From assembly GCA_000980705.1 (NCBI GenBank), contig LBCK01000003.1:372001-436000 (forward strand): a stretch of 64,000 nt of DNA. Reading direction: 5' to 3'. Under the pieces are notes generated by a model. That model saw only the letters and a program-made list of their open reading frames with translations. It had not been told where the DNA came from and made no database searches. Positions 43,850-53,364 of the stretch are shown piece by piece. The DNA comes from Ruminococcus sp. UNK.MGS-30 (GTDB lineage: Bacteria > Bacillota > Clostridia > Oscillospirales > Ruminococcaceae). The position numbers and the translations under genes were made by a program. Position 1 is the stretch's first letter. Every line of letters begins with the position of its first letter.

Positions 43850-43922
43850 TCCAATAGACTCCCTTCATAAAATTGTCATTGCGCAAAAGCACAACTTTCC
43901 ATGATACATCATGATAGTGTTT

Positions 43923-43956
43923 ATTATACCGCAAAAAAAAAAAAAAAAATAAACAA
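43923..43956 (-). promoter_or_regulatory. Promoter of LRR-dockerin gene with 17-nt homopolymer spacer
   Basis: On the minus strand TATAAT (43923-43928) lies 22 nt from a TTGTTT -35-like box, and the spacer contains a run of 17 T (43933-43949 as A on the plus strand). Loss of about five bases would give the optimal 17-bp spacing. Confidence 0.6.
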
Positions 43957-44045
43957 CTTTTATTGAACATTCTATGAATTTCAAAAATTAAGCATATCAT
44001 ATTTTTTTCAATGCAGCTTTGCACTCTCAATTCCCACAAAAACAA

Positions 44046-44074
44046 TTGACATTTCCCACAGATTGTGATACAAT
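44046..44074 (+). promoter_or_regulatory. Promoter of the GH5 endoglucanase gene
   Basis: TTGACA (44046-44051), 17 bp, TACAAT (44069-44074). Confidence 0.85.
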
Positions 44075-44136
44075 ATAGGCAAAACGGAAATCAGATGCGG
44101 AAGGATTCCGCACGCACATGATACAGGGAGGACTTT

Positions 44137-45765
44137 ATGCTGCATCACATTTTTCAAAAAGTGCTGCTGCCGGCTGCTCTGGCAGGAACTATGCTTGCCG
44201 GCACATCAGCCCCGGCGGTATCTCTGGCGGCACAGGCTGCCACACAGCCGGACAGCTATCACGACGACTGGCTGCACGTCAACGACAACGCCGAGATCGT
44301 AGACAAGGACGGCAATCCGGTCTGGATCACCGGCTGCAACTGGTTCGGCTACAATGTCGGCAGCCAGGTATTCGACGGGGTCTGGTCGCAGAATATGCAC
44401 GATATGCTCCGGCAGATCGCCGACCACGGGTTCAACTTTCTCCGGATTCCCATGTCCACAGAGATTTTGCTCCAATGGAAAAACGGTGATCCCGACCCGG
44501 CAACGCCAAAGGTCAACCAGTACACCAACCCGGAACTGACCGAAGAGGGCATCGAGGGAGGTACGATCAAGTACAGCTTTGATATCTGGAACATGGCGGT
44601 CAAATGGTGCCGGGAGCTGGGCATCAAGATCATGATCGACATTCACAGCGCAGAGACCGCCTCAGCCGGTCACCAGGTCAGCCTCTGGTACACGGACAAA
44701 TTCAGCACCGAGGACTGGTGCGATGCGCTGGCATGGTTTGCAGATTATTACAAGGATGATGACACCATCCTTGCCATCGACTTGAAAAACGAACCGCACG
44801 GTACAGCTGACGTAAAGGATCAGATGGCGAAATGGGATGACTCCACTGACCCGACCAACTGGAAATATGCCGCAGAGACCTGTGCGGCACGAGTACTGGA
44901 AAAGAATCCGGAACTGCTGATTATGGTCGAGGGTACAGAGGTTTACCCCAAAGAGGGCTACGACTGGACTGCACCGAGAATCGACTACACCACCATGACA
45001 GAGTACTACTACGGCACATGGTGGGGCGGAAACTTCCGGGGCGCAAAGAAATATCCCATTGATTTGGGCAAATATCAGAGTCAGCTGGTCTACTCCCCTC
45101 ACGACTACGGTCCGCTGGTATGGGAACAGAAATGGTTCTACGACGGATTCACCCAGGAAACTCTGCTGAAAGACTGCTGGTATGACAACTGGTTCTTCCT
45201 CCAGGACGAGGGCGTCGCTCCCCTGCTCATGGGCGAATGGGGCGGATTCATGGACGGCGACAAGAACGAACAGTGGATGACATATCTCCGGGACTTCATG
45301 ATCGAGAACCGCATCCACCACACATTCTGGTGCTTTAACGAAAACTCCGGCGACACCGGCGGTCTGGTCTACGACAACTTCGGCAAGTGGGACGAGGACA
45401 AATACGCCCTGGTCAAGCCGGCGCTGTGGCAGGATGACAACGGTAAGTTTATCAGCCTGGATCATACCATTGCACTGGGTTCCAACGGCATTTCCCTTTC
45501 CGACTATTACGGCGGCGGAAACAATAATACAACAGAACCGGACAGCAAAATAATTGCAGGTGATGTGAACAGTGACAAGCTGGTCAACGGTGTGGATCTG
45601 ACACTGATGCGGCAGAACATCACCAAATGGCAGAGCACAGATGATGTGCTGACTGCCAGCCCACAGGACACCAACGGCAACGGCGTATTCAGCATAGCAG
45701 ATATTGTCCTGCTGACGCAGTATCTGCTGGGAAAAGACGTGATACTGAAAAGCTATTCTTCCTAA
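44137..45765 (+). CDS. Cellulosomal GH5 endoglucanase with dockerin
   Basis: The 542-residue secreted enzyme has a signal peptide (about 1-35), a GH5 domain (about 45-460) and a C-terminal dockerin (about 474-540; loops DVNSDKLVNGVD and DTNGNGVFSIAD). Catalytic residues are E219 in LKNEPH and E367 in MGEWGG. Family blocks GCNWFG and FLRIPMS at the N-terminal side match cellulases of the GH5_1 group rather than the mannanases nearby. The start follows GGGAGG. There is no separate carbohydrate-binding module. Its dockerin sequence differs from those of the mannanases, which could mean a different cohesin partner. Confidence 0.93.
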   Translation: MLHHIFQKVLLPAALAGTMLAGTSAPAVSLAAQAATQPDSYHDDWLHVNDNAEIVDKDGNPVWITGCNWFGYNVGSQVFDGVWSQNMHDMLRQIADHGFNFLRIPMSTEILLQWKNGDPDPATPKVNQYTNPELTEEGIEGGTIKYSFDIWNMAVKWCRELGIKIMIDIHSAETASAGHQVSLWYTDKFSTEDWCDALAWFADYYKDDDTILAIDLKNEPHGTADVKDQMAKWDDSTDPTNWKYAAETCAARVLEKNPELLIMVEGTEVYPKEGYDWTAPRIDYTTMTEYYYGTWWGGNFRGAKKYPIDLGKYQSQLVYSPHDYGPLVWEQKWFYDGFTQETLLKDCWYDNWFFLQDEGVAPLLMGEWGGFMDGDKNEQWMTYLRDFMIENRIHHTFWCFNENSGDTGGLVYDNFGKWDEDKYALVKPALWQDDNGKFISLDHTIALGSNGISLSDYYGGGNNNTTEPDSKIIAGDVNSDKLVNGVDLTLMRQNITKWQSTDDVLTASPQDTNGNGVFSIADIVLLTQYLLGKDVILKSYSS

Positions 45766-45782
45766 GTCTATGACAACATAAC

Positions 45783-45831
45783 AAAACGCCCCTGCCTTTC
45801 CGGTACAAACCGTGAAAAGCAGGGGCGTTTG
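45783..45831. terminator. Bidirectional terminator between GH5 and Nudix genes
   Basis: AAACGCCCCTGC (45784-45795) pairs with GCAGGGGCGTTT (45819-45830), between convergent stops. Confidence 0.88.
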
Positions 45832-45849
45832 TGTTATTGTAAAATGATC

Positions 45850-46350
45850 TCAGACAAATGCCTCTTTGATGCTGTCATAGTGCAGGAAAATGCCCTGTGC
45901 GGCAATGGCACGAATCTCCTCCGCAGTCGCCAGTGCGAACTCTGTCACTTCGTCCGGCTGCACCTTTACATCCGCCTCGGTGAAGTCCAGCACATACTTG
46001 TAAATGTCCACGAAGTAGTTGTTCTGTTCCTCGGGATTGACACGCTTATAGGAGAACGCATAGCCGCCTTTTGCGCCGGTGACGTCGATTCCGGTTTCCT
46101 CCAGGATCTCACGGCGCACTGCATCGGCTCCGTCCTCTCCGGCACGGACACCGCCGCCGGGAACTTCCCACCAGCCGGGCGCCCACTCTTTGTCCAGTTT
46201 CCGGCGTGTAATCAGATACTTGCCGTCCGGACGCTGCAATACACCCAGTACGGTCAGGTGAAACTCGTCTGGTTTCATATGCCAGTCGTTCCGGTTCATA
46301 GTGCGACCGGTTTTCTGCTTGTTTTCATCGTAAATATCCCACTGTTCCAT
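45850..46350 (-). CDS. Nudix hydrolase
   Basis: The 166-residue protein contains a full Nudix box (GGGVRAGEDGADAVRREILEETGI, fitting GX5EX7REUXEEXGU) within an alpha/beta sandwich. The N-terminal MEQWDIYDENKQKTGRTM segment resembles IPP isomerase-like or YfcD-type Nudix proteins of unknown substrate. GGGAG precedes the start, and it has its own promoter (TTGACA, 18 bp, TACAAT, 46386-46415 on the minus strand). Confidence 0.9.
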   Translation of the reverse strand: MEQWDIYDENKQKTGRTMNRNDWHMKPDEFHLTVLGVLQRPDGKYLITRRKLDKEWAPGWWEVPGGGVRAGEDGADAVRREILEETGIDVTGAKGGYAFSYKRVNPEEQNNYFVDIYKYVLDFTEADVKVQPDEVTEFALATAEEIRAIAAQGIFLHYDSIKEAFV

Positions 46351-46385
46351 GGATTCTGCTCCCTTTTTTCAATTTTTGCCTTTTT

Positions 46386-46415
46386 ATTGTAGCATAGTTG
46401 CAGGGTGGTTGTCAA
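46386..46415 (-). promoter_or_regulatory. Promoter of Nudix gene (46350)
   Basis: On the minus strand TTGACA (46410-46415), 18 bp, TACAAT (46386-46391). No terminator was found between the GH9 stop and this promoter, so read-through from the GH9 gene is likely. Confidence 0.75.
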
Positions 46416-46451
46416 GGGTGAATGTGAATCCCGGATACCAAAGGAACAGCA

Positions 46452-49400
46452 TCACTTATTTCCGTAGGTCAGCAGATTGCAGTTATAATAATCCCACTGG
46501 TCGTCCTCGTTGTCAACGGAGAAAAGTTCGCCGTCATACGCCATGAAGTTGTCCCAGACAGTGGCGGAACAATCCCAGGCATTCAAGAAATACATTTTCT
46601 TGCCCAGCGCATTGGTTGCTGTATCCATATAGACCTTGTTGCTGTATACCATAGCGTTTTGTCCCCAGCCGTCTGCCACGTTGTTCTGTTCGAATGCACG
46701 CTGGATGGCTGTACAGCCGTTCCGATAACCAATATTGTTTCGGATCACGCAGTCATTGCCCTTGATGTTGATAAAACTTTTTGCGTAATTTTCACCGCTC
46801 ATTCCGGTTCCGTCAAATGTGCAGTTCTCTACTGTTGTTCCGGTGGTGTACTCTTTGATGTCAACGTGTTCGGCTGCGACATTCGGTCCCAGCTTACAGT
46901 TTCTGATGGTATTGTTGTCGCATTCATAGCCGTACCCTGTAGTGCTTTGAGCGCTGCCTACATAAATCGCCTCGCCGTATCCCGGAGACACAACGCCGGT
47001 ATCATGAACGCTGCAATCTTCAATCAAGCAGCTGGAGCTGTTGTCCCGAAGGTGGATGCCTTCAGAACCGATGTTGTACACTTTGCAATTGCTGATTGTT
47101 GTGTGATTGGAATTGTCCAGCATAATACCTTTCTGGGCATTTGTCACCTTTAGGTCTCTGATCTCCCACCAGTCGCCGGAAACAGACAAAACGTAATTTT
47201 CAGCGGTGGAAGAACCGGAGAGAATCGCCGGTTTTTCCGGGTTTTCAGAGCGAATGACAATGGGGTTTTCTTTTGTTCCGTCCGCTGAACCGGTGAACAT
47301 ATATCCCTTTGGCGTTTCGCCGCTGTAAACATATTCACCTTCGGCAAGGATGATCTCATCCCCTGCCTTTGCATTTTCCAGAGCCGTTTTCAGTTCCTCT
47401 GTATTTTTTACGTGAATCTGATTGGCTGTATTCTCTGCCGGGAACAACTTCTGCCGCATCATGCAAAGGTCGAACACATCCACTTTCCCGTCTGTGTACA
47501 AGTCTGCGGCTTTCCAGTCCGCCAACTGCACACCGGGGACAGCGAGGAGCCATTTTTGCAGGGTGACAATATCTGCGATGTCGAATTTCCCGTCTGCGTT
47601 AACATCGCCCTGCACTGGGTCAGTCTCCGTTTGTGACATAACAGCGGCGGTCAGCAGAATAAACGCTGCATTGCCATAGATCGTGTTTTCGTTGGTCGTC
47701 CACTCGGCATCGCTGTCCATGTAGCACTTGCCGTTATACTTCGAAAGATGTCTGTTGTTTGTGGAATTTGCGCCTTCTGTCACGTATCCATCCGGGCATT
47801 TGTACGGCGTGAGTTTTGCATCCTTGGTGTAGATTGCACTATAGATATTCTTTACGCTGTTCTCGCCGTATCCCGAAACGTAACTGAAAGATACCGGATT
47901 TACGCCCAGAATATAATTGAAGGCACTCTGGTTGGAATGCAGCACCGCATCGGGAATACTGTCACTTCCCTCCGTAACCATACTACCGAGCAGCAGCGTC
48001 ATGGAACTCTGTGCAAGAACCATGTTGGAACCCCACCAGTAGCCCCAGTCGGGATAATCTGTTCCAAAGCTGTCATAATTCAGGATGCGCTTTCTCCACG
48101 GCTCAAACTTACTGAAAACGGTTTTTATCTTGTCTGACGGCGCATCATTCTGATACAGATAGTGGAAAAATCCCAGGAATGCTCTTCCCTTATGGCTGTA
48201 TCCGAGGGAACTTCCGGTAAAGCAGGTGTTCACGTTTTCGTTTTCACAATTGGCAATCAGATAGTTTTCATACACATCTGCATTGTTTCCGGCAGTTTTG
48301 GAGGCACGATACAAAGCACCGGCTGCCCAATACATACTTCTGTCCAGTTCCTCCTGTGTGAATGTATAGGTACGATTTGCCGCACCAATGGACATATGTT
48401 TTTCGTTGGAAGAATCTGTGACCCAGTTCCAGGCACGGACAGCAGTTTCCAGGCACTGTTCTGCAAAGTCGGCATACGCCAGAATATCTTTATAGACGAG
48501 ATACGCATGGGCAAGCATTGCCGCCATATCCGCTGTTGCAAGGTGAGAGCGCAGGTCAGTTTCCTGGGCGCCGGAAGTGTAATCCGAAGTGCTGTACAAG
48601 GTATCTTCAATGTAGATCGTGCCGTCCTTGTAATTGGCAGCAACATAGAACGAGCCGTCTTTGTCCGGATGTTCCAGCTTGAGCAGCATATCCAGTTCCC
48701 ATTTGATCTCGCTGAGAATCGCAGGAGAATCGGAATACCGATCACTTGTCTTATCCGTTTCGGGAATATTGGGATCGAGCTTTCGGAATTCCTGCGGGAA
48801 AAGTTCATAGGCAAGCAGGAGATTTTCGACCGAGGTTGCTGCAGGAGAAACATATTTCCCGTAATCTCCGGCATCGTACCATCCCTGTGAAACGTCAAAT
48901 GTTTCGGCATTGGGGTTGTCCCTGTCTGACCATCTTCTGACAGAGACATCATTGGGGTGCAGATTCTTTCTTGCGAACTCCCCGGCATACTTTTCTTCCA
49001 GATCAATTCCCTGCCGCTGATAGTAGTAGTATTTGCTCATATCAGACAGCATTTCATCATACACATCATCCCCGATCTCAAAAGGAACTGAAACGATGGT
49101 ATCCGTTTTCAGATCTTCTTCCTTATCTCTTGGGGTCAGCGCAGATGTGTTCAGATCTGCATTTGGTATCCGGATAAAATAAGTACCCTCATCTATTACG
49201 GCATCAAAATTGATCTCGTAGACGGACTCCCCCGAAATCGTTTCATCTGCGACAGCATCAGAAAGCATATTCGAATAGGCGACTTTTCCAGAATCCTTGT
49301 TTACGACCTCATACCTCTTGCCGCTCAGAGAACCGAATTTTGCAAAGCAGGAAACCTTGGCATTTTTCTCGCCCTCACAGGTATATCCCACCTGGTTTAC

Positions 49401-49961
49401 CTTAATGAAGGGATACTGCCTTTCCTCATCATCCGAAGATATTTTCATATTGCGGAACGATGCCGATTCCCCGGACGGGACAGCGCCAACGCTGATTTTC
49501 CACACGTTGTGCTTGTCGAACCCTTTCTCCGAGATGATCTCTGCCAGATCATACAAAGGCAAGGTATAGCTTGTCCATTCCGGAGATGCGGTTACGGCGT
49601 TCTGATATTTTTCCAGGTCTGTCCAGTTGACGGTCACATCTTCATTGTGAGAATGAGACGTGATGCCGATACGAAACGGAAAACTTGTCTGTCCGCTGCT
49701 CTGCACCTCAAACGACAGACTGCCGTTGTAAAAATAGTCGTACAGATCAGATGTTGTCCAGATCGTATTCGGGATAATGTTTGCGCCGCCCCAGCTTTCT
49801 GTTACCCACAGATTTTTTCCATCGTTGTCCATCAGAATCGTTTGCAGCTGCGTTCCTGCTGTTTCTTCCACGTTTGCCGCAGATACGCTTACCGCTGACA
49901 TGGACATAGATGAAAGCAAAACGGCAAAACTCAAGGTAAGGGATAGGATTCTTTTTCGCAT
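46452..49961 (-). CDS. Cellulosomal GH9 protein with internal dockerin and C-terminal right-handed beta-helix domain
   Basis: The 1169-residue secreted protein has a signal peptide (about 1-28) and an N-terminal CBM-like beta-sandwich (about 35-178). An immunoglobulin-like CelD_N module follows (about 183-296), then a GH9 domain (about 300-778) with D363/D366 in WYDAGDYGKY and catalytic E758 in NENTIYGNAAF. A dockerin (784-842) sits inside the chain. After it comes a parallel beta-helix (about 848-1169) of the polysaccharide-lyase-like type (opening with NTEELKTALENAKAGDEIILAEG). The usual GH9 HHR substrate motif is not evident; that region reads NIYSAIYT. The start at 49961 follows AAAGGAG. 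The gene has a strong promoter. The beta-helix may act on or bind a hemicellulose or pectin. Confidence 0.88.
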   Translation of the reverse strand: MRKRILSLTLSFAVLLSSMSMSAVSVSAANVEETAGTQLQTILMDNDGKNLWVTESWGGANIIPNTIWTTSDLYDYFYNGSLSFEVQSSGQTSFPFRIGITSHSHNEDVTVNWTDLEKYQNAVTASPEWTSYTLPLYDLAEIISEKGFDKHNVWKISVGAVPSGESASFRNMKISSDDEERQYPFIKVNQVGYTCEGEKNAKVSCFAKFGSLSGKRYEVVNKDSGKVAYSNMLSDAVADETISGESVYEINFDAVIDEGTYFIRIPNADLNTSALTPRDKEEDLKTDTIVSVPFEIGDDVYDEMLSDMSKYYYYQRQGIDLEEKYAGEFARKNLHPNDVSVRRWSDRDNPNAETFDVSQGWYDAGDYGKYVSPAATSVENLLLAYELFPQEFRKLDPNIPETDKTSDRYSDSPAILSEIKWELDMLLKLEHPDKDGSFYVAANYKDGTIYIEDTLYSTSDYTSGAQETDLRSHLATADMAAMLAHAYLVYKDILAYADFAEQCLETAVRAWNWVTDSSNEKHMSIGAANRTYTFTQEELDRSMYWAAGALYRASKTAGNNADVYENYLIANCENENVNTCFTGSSLGYSHKGRAFLGFFHYLYQNDAPSDKIKTVFSKFEPWRKRILNYDSFGTDYPDWGYWWGSNMVLAQSSMTLLLGSMVTEGSDSIPDAVLHSNQSAFNYILGVNPVSFSYVSGYGENSVKNIYSAIYTKDAKLTPYKCPDGYVTEGANSTNNRHLSKYNGKCYMDSDAEWTTNENTIYGNAAFILLTAAVMSQTETDPVQGDVNADGKFDIADIVTLQKWLLAVPGVQLADWKAADLYTDGKVDVFDLCMMRQKLFPAENTANQIHVKNTEELKTALENAKAGDEIILAEGEYVYSGETPKGYMFTGSADGTKENPIVIRSENPEKPAILSGSSTAENYVLSVSGDWWEIRDLKVTNAQKGIMLDNSNHTTISNCKVYNIGSEGIHLRDNSSSCLIEDCSVHDTGVVSPGYGEAIYVGSAQSTTGYGYECDNNTIRNCKLGPNVAAEHVDIKEYTTGTTVENCTFDGTGMSGENYAKSFINIKGNDCVIRNNIGYRNGCTAIQRAFEQNNVADGWGQNAMVYSNKVYMDTATNALGKKMYFLNAWDCSATVWDNFMAYDGELFSVDNEDDQWDYYNCNLLTYGNK

Positions 49962-50074
49962 TTTTTCTCCTTTTGCAGATTGTTTTTCGAGAATAATTTC
50001 TGTAATTCCACTTATTTTACGCATCATAAATCTCTAATTATCATAAGATTCTATATGATGTGTTGATCATTTTT

Positions 50075-50103
50075 ATTATAAATCACTTTGATATAAATGT
50101 CAA
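50075..50103 (-). promoter_or_regulatory. Promoter of the GH9 gene
   Basis: On the minus strand TTGACA (50098-50103), 17 bp and TATAAT (50075-50080). The leader of about 110 nt contains an ATGAT-N6-ATCAT repeat near 50051-50066. Confidence 0.85.
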
Positions 50104-50168
50104 TATATGCGGATAAATATTACATAGGAACAAGAACGCCTTTTAGAACAGACAGAAAACGGCTATAC

Positions 50169-50206
50169 AAAAAGCAGGTACTTTATATTAGTAAAGTGCC
50201 TGCTTT
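50169..50206. terminator. Terminator of the second Nudix gene
   Basis: GCAGGTACTTT (50174-50184) pairs with AAAGTGCCTGC (50193-50203). On the minus strand TTTTT follows. Confidence 0.85.
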
Positions 50207-50257
50207 CTCTTTCCGCATCAGTAATTGCGATAGTTTCCCCCGTGATTGTCCCTGCTT

Positions 50258-50722
50258 TTATTTCAAAATCGGTACTCTATTTCCATGGCTGCCATCTAAA
50301 AACAACTCACTATAGTTTTTATGGCAAAAAATTTCAATCATTTTGTCCATGTGCCAGAATGGTTCTCTTGCTTGAAGTTCTTCTAATGACATCCAAAAGA
50401 TATTGCCTTCGGATGATGATTGAATTGTCCCGGAATATGTATTCGTTCTATATAAAAACACGATATACCTGTTACCATCCTCTTTGACCCAATCCTTTAC
50501 ACCGCAAAGTTCAAGATTGGATACAGTCAATCCTGTTTCTTCATAAATTTCCCGAATAACAGAATCAACAATGGGTTCGCCGCTTTCGATATGCCCGCCA
50601 GGAAAGACGATGCCCTTATAGTCCTTACCAACTTTTTCTTCAACAAGCACATTGCCCTGATCGTCATAGATCATGCACATATTTGTCAGTTCAACCGGAT
50701 TATTACGGTTCATTTGCTCCAT
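50258..50722 (-). CDS. Nudix hydrolase, MutT/8-oxo-dGTPase-like
   Basis: The 154-residue protein has the Nudix box GGHIESGEPIVDSVIREIYEETGL and a C-terminal segment FWMSLEELQ seen in ADP-ribose/oxidised-nucleotide hydrolases such as MutT paralogues of Firmicutes. The start at 50722 follows AAGGGA at 5 nt; an ATG 11 codons further upstream lacks a site. The gene is isolated, between the GH9 promoter and the ABC permease. Function is limited to hydrolysis of a nucleoside diphosphate derivative. Confidence 0.88.
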   Translation of the reverse strand: MEQMNRNNPVELTNMCMIYDDQGNVLVEEKVGKDYKGIVFPGGHIESGEPIVDSVIREIYEETGLTVSNLELCGVKDWVKEDGNRYIVFLYRTNTYSGTIQSSSEGNIFWMSLEELQAREPFWHMDKMIEIFCHKNYSELFLDGSHGNRVPILK

Positions 50723-50934
50723 CTCAATCCCTTCTCGTTTTATGATGCCTTCCAATTTTCAGCTCTACAGAGTTTCAGAAGAATAACAGTATTGTATCAA
50801 AAAAATATGAAAAAATCTACACCACTCAAATTGCAACGTTCGGAATGTACGCTAAAAAGCATCAAGTTTGAGAAACAGAGTCACATTATCTGTCATCTTC
50901 CCAGTAGTTAAAGACTTGTTAAGAATTCTTATGT

Positions 50935-50940
50935 TATAAT
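50935..50940 (+). promoter_or_regulatory. -10 element upstream of BceAB-like genes
   Basis: TATAAT 44 nt before the permease start; no good -35 was found at standard distance, suggesting activation by the downstream response regulator. Confidence 0.5.
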
Positions 50941-50983
50941 CATAGTACAGAAAAAGCCAATGACAAGAATTGAGGGAAAGACT

Positions 50984-53350
50984 ATGTTTCTGAGGATACT
51001 GAAAAAAGACCTAAAACGCAAGAAAACTATGAACGTGATACTTCTGATATTCGTGATACTCTGCTCGACGTTTGCAGCGGCAAGTGTAAATAACATTATC
51101 GCTGTAACCGGCGGTCTTGATTATTATTTTAAAAAGGCAGGCATGGCAGACTACTATCTGTTCGCTCACGACAGCAATGGTGAAGGAACGGTAGAAAATC
51201 TGCTTGAAACAAGCGCCAATGTTAAGGACTGGCGTTCTGAAAAAATGATAGATGCAACATCTGAGGCGCTTCGTGACGGAGGAAACAAGTTTATGGATTT
51301 CTCCAATGTCCTGCTGATATGCGATATTTCCGACACCAATCTGAATTTCTTTGACAGAGACAACAATATCGTCAGTGACGTGCCGAAGGGCAAGGTGTAT
51401 ATAACAGGGTATGTGCCGATCAGAGAGGGCGCTACAGCCGGGGATAAATTCAGATTGAAACTCGACAGTACCGAGATCGGACTTGAAGTTGAAGGTATCG
51501 CAAAAGATGCGCTTTTTGGTTCTGCAATGATGGCAAATCCACGATTGCTTATGAACCACGAGGACTTTGAAACACTCCTTAAAGACGAAACAATAAGCAC
51601 ATACAGAATCGGACATATTTACTACATTGATTCCGATAATACATCTGCACTGGAATCGGATATTTCAGGGCTTTCAGGCATTTACTTTTCCGGCAGCAAT
51701 GCTATGATAAAAACGACCTATATCATGAATACGCTTGTGGCAATGGTGATTCTTGTCATCAGCATAGGTCTGATTATCGTGTCGTTCGTTGTGCTGAAAT
51801 TTACGATAAGGTTTACCATTTCAGAAGAATTTCGTGAGATCGGCGTAATGAAAGCAGTTGGTCTGCCGAATACTTCAATACGTTCCCTGTATATCGTAAA
51901 ATATTTCGGGATAGCGATTGTGGGCGCAGGCATCGGATATGTATGCAGCATACCGTTCGGAAAAATGCTCATCAACAGTATAAGTCAAAACATGATGCTT
52001 GGAAATGACAACAGCATTATTGTAAGTATTCTTTGCTGTATCGCCGTAGTACTGCTGATCCTCCTGTTCAGCTGGCAAAGCACAAGAAAAGTGAACAAAC
52101 TCTCTCCGATCGATGCAGTCCGCAACGGTCAGACGGGCGAACGCTTTGGGAAAAAGAGCATTCTTCACCTTGGAAAATCAAAGCTGCCGACAAGCGGATT
52201 TTTCGCACTAAATGATGTTGTAAGCGAGCCGAAACAGTACGGTATCCTCACAGCGGTATTCGCAGTATGCACATCTATGGTAATGATACTTGCTGTCACG
52301 GCAAACACGCTTAACAGTGACAGTCTGTTATACCTGCTCTCTGTGACAAACAGCGATGTGTATATGTCTGATTCAGAAAGAGCGCATGACGTTATGACAG
52401 GCATCAAAACGCTGGAAGAAACAGAAACTGAGATAGAGGATATTCTCGCTGAACATGATATGCCCGGAACGGTGTATCTGGAGACATGGTATAAACTGCC
52501 GGTCACATCAAAGAATGAAAATTTCAATATTCCCTTTCTGAAATGCAAGGATACAAAGACGACCGATTATGAATACACGGACGGCATACCGCCGATGTGT
52601 ACGGACGAGATCGCTGTTACAGAGCAGATCGCCGATAAGCTGAATGCACATATAGGCGACCATGTGACGGTAAATATTGGTAATGAGAAAAAGGAGTTTA
52701 TCATAACGGCATACTTCCAGGGTTTCAATAATCTTGGCGAATGTGCGAGATTTCATCAAGACCTGGAAATCCCTGATACGCTGATGTCTTCTGCATTTTC
52801 CTATCAGATAAACTTTGACGATGCCCCGGATGATGCCCTTATTTCGGAACGAATCGAAAAAATGAAAAAGATATTTGACAATGAAAATATCATGGATACA
52901 ACGGAATTTGTCATGGAAAGTACAAGTGCCGGCGAGACGATCCGTTCGGTAAAAAACCTTGTGCTTGCCATTTCAACTGTCATCATCATATTGCTGGCAG
53001 TGCTTATGGAACGCAGTTTTATCACAAAAGAAAAAGCAGAGATCGCTTTGATGAAAGCAGTCGGTTTCAGTGACGGGTCTGTTATTCTGCATCACACCTT
53101 ACGCTTTACCGCAATTACACTTATCGCAATCATGATCTCATCGGCATTGCTCATGCCGCTTATGAATCTAATCATAGATCCGATATTTGGGCGCATGGGA
53201 GCAACGGGAAAAATAGCCTATCAGATAAATGCCGCAGAGATATTCGGCTTATACCCTGTCATAATTCTCACAGCTACCGTGACAGGCACACTTCTCACTG
53301 CACTCTGCACAAAAACAATAAAAGCAAGCGATACCGCAAGCATCGAATAA
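50984..53350 (+). CDS. BceB-like ABC transporter permease (FtsX family)
   Basis: The 788-residue membrane protein has a first helix (about 15-37), a large extracellular domain (about 40-245), a four-helix FtsX bundle (about 245-370) and a second extracellular domain (about 430-640). A final set of helices with the FtsX motif follows. This duplicated layout matches permeases of antimicrobial-peptide sensing/resistance systems. The ATG at 50984 follows GAGGGAAAG. It is followed at 14 nt by its ATPase, then a response regulator and histidine kinase, so it is part of a peptide-sensing module. The A+T-rich composition differs from the left part of the window. Confidence 0.88.
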   Translation: MFLRILKKDLKRKKTMNVILLIFVILCSTFAAASVNNIIAVTGGLDYYFKKAGMADYYLFAHDSNGEGTVENLLETSANVKDWRSEKMIDATSEALRDGGNKFMDFSNVLLICDISDTNLNFFDRDNNIVSDVPKGKVYITGYVPIREGATAGDKFRLKLDSTEIGLEVEGIAKDALFGSAMMANPRLLMNHEDFETLLKDETISTYRIGHIYYIDSDNTSALESDISGLSGIYFSGSNAMIKTTYIMNTLVAMVILVISIGLIIVSFVVLKFTIRFTISEEFREIGVMKAVGLPNTSIRSLYIVKYFGIAIVGAGIGYVCSIPFGKMLINSISQNMMLGNDNSIIVSILCCIAVVLLILLFSWQSTRKVNKLSPIDAVRNGQTGERFGKKSILHLGKSKLPTSGFFALNDVVSEPKQYGILTAVFAVCTSMVMILAVTANTLNSDSLLYLLSVTNSDVYMSDSERAHDVMTGIKTLEETETEIEDILAEHDMPGTVYLETWYKLPVTSKNENFNIPFLKCKDTKTTDYEYTDGIPPMCTDEIAVTEQIADKLNAHIGDHVTVNIGNEKKEFIITAYFQGFNNLGECARFHQDLEIPDTLMSSAFSYQINFDDAPDDALISERIEKMKKIFDNENIMDTTEFVMESTSAGETIRSVKNLVLAISTVIIILLAVLMERSFITKEKAEIALMKAVGFSDGSVILHHTLRFTAITLIAIMISSALLMPLMNLIIDPIFGRMGATGKIAYQINAAEIFGLYPVIILTATVTGTLLTALCTKTIKASDTASIE

Positions 53351-53364
53351 TGGAGGAAAATCCG

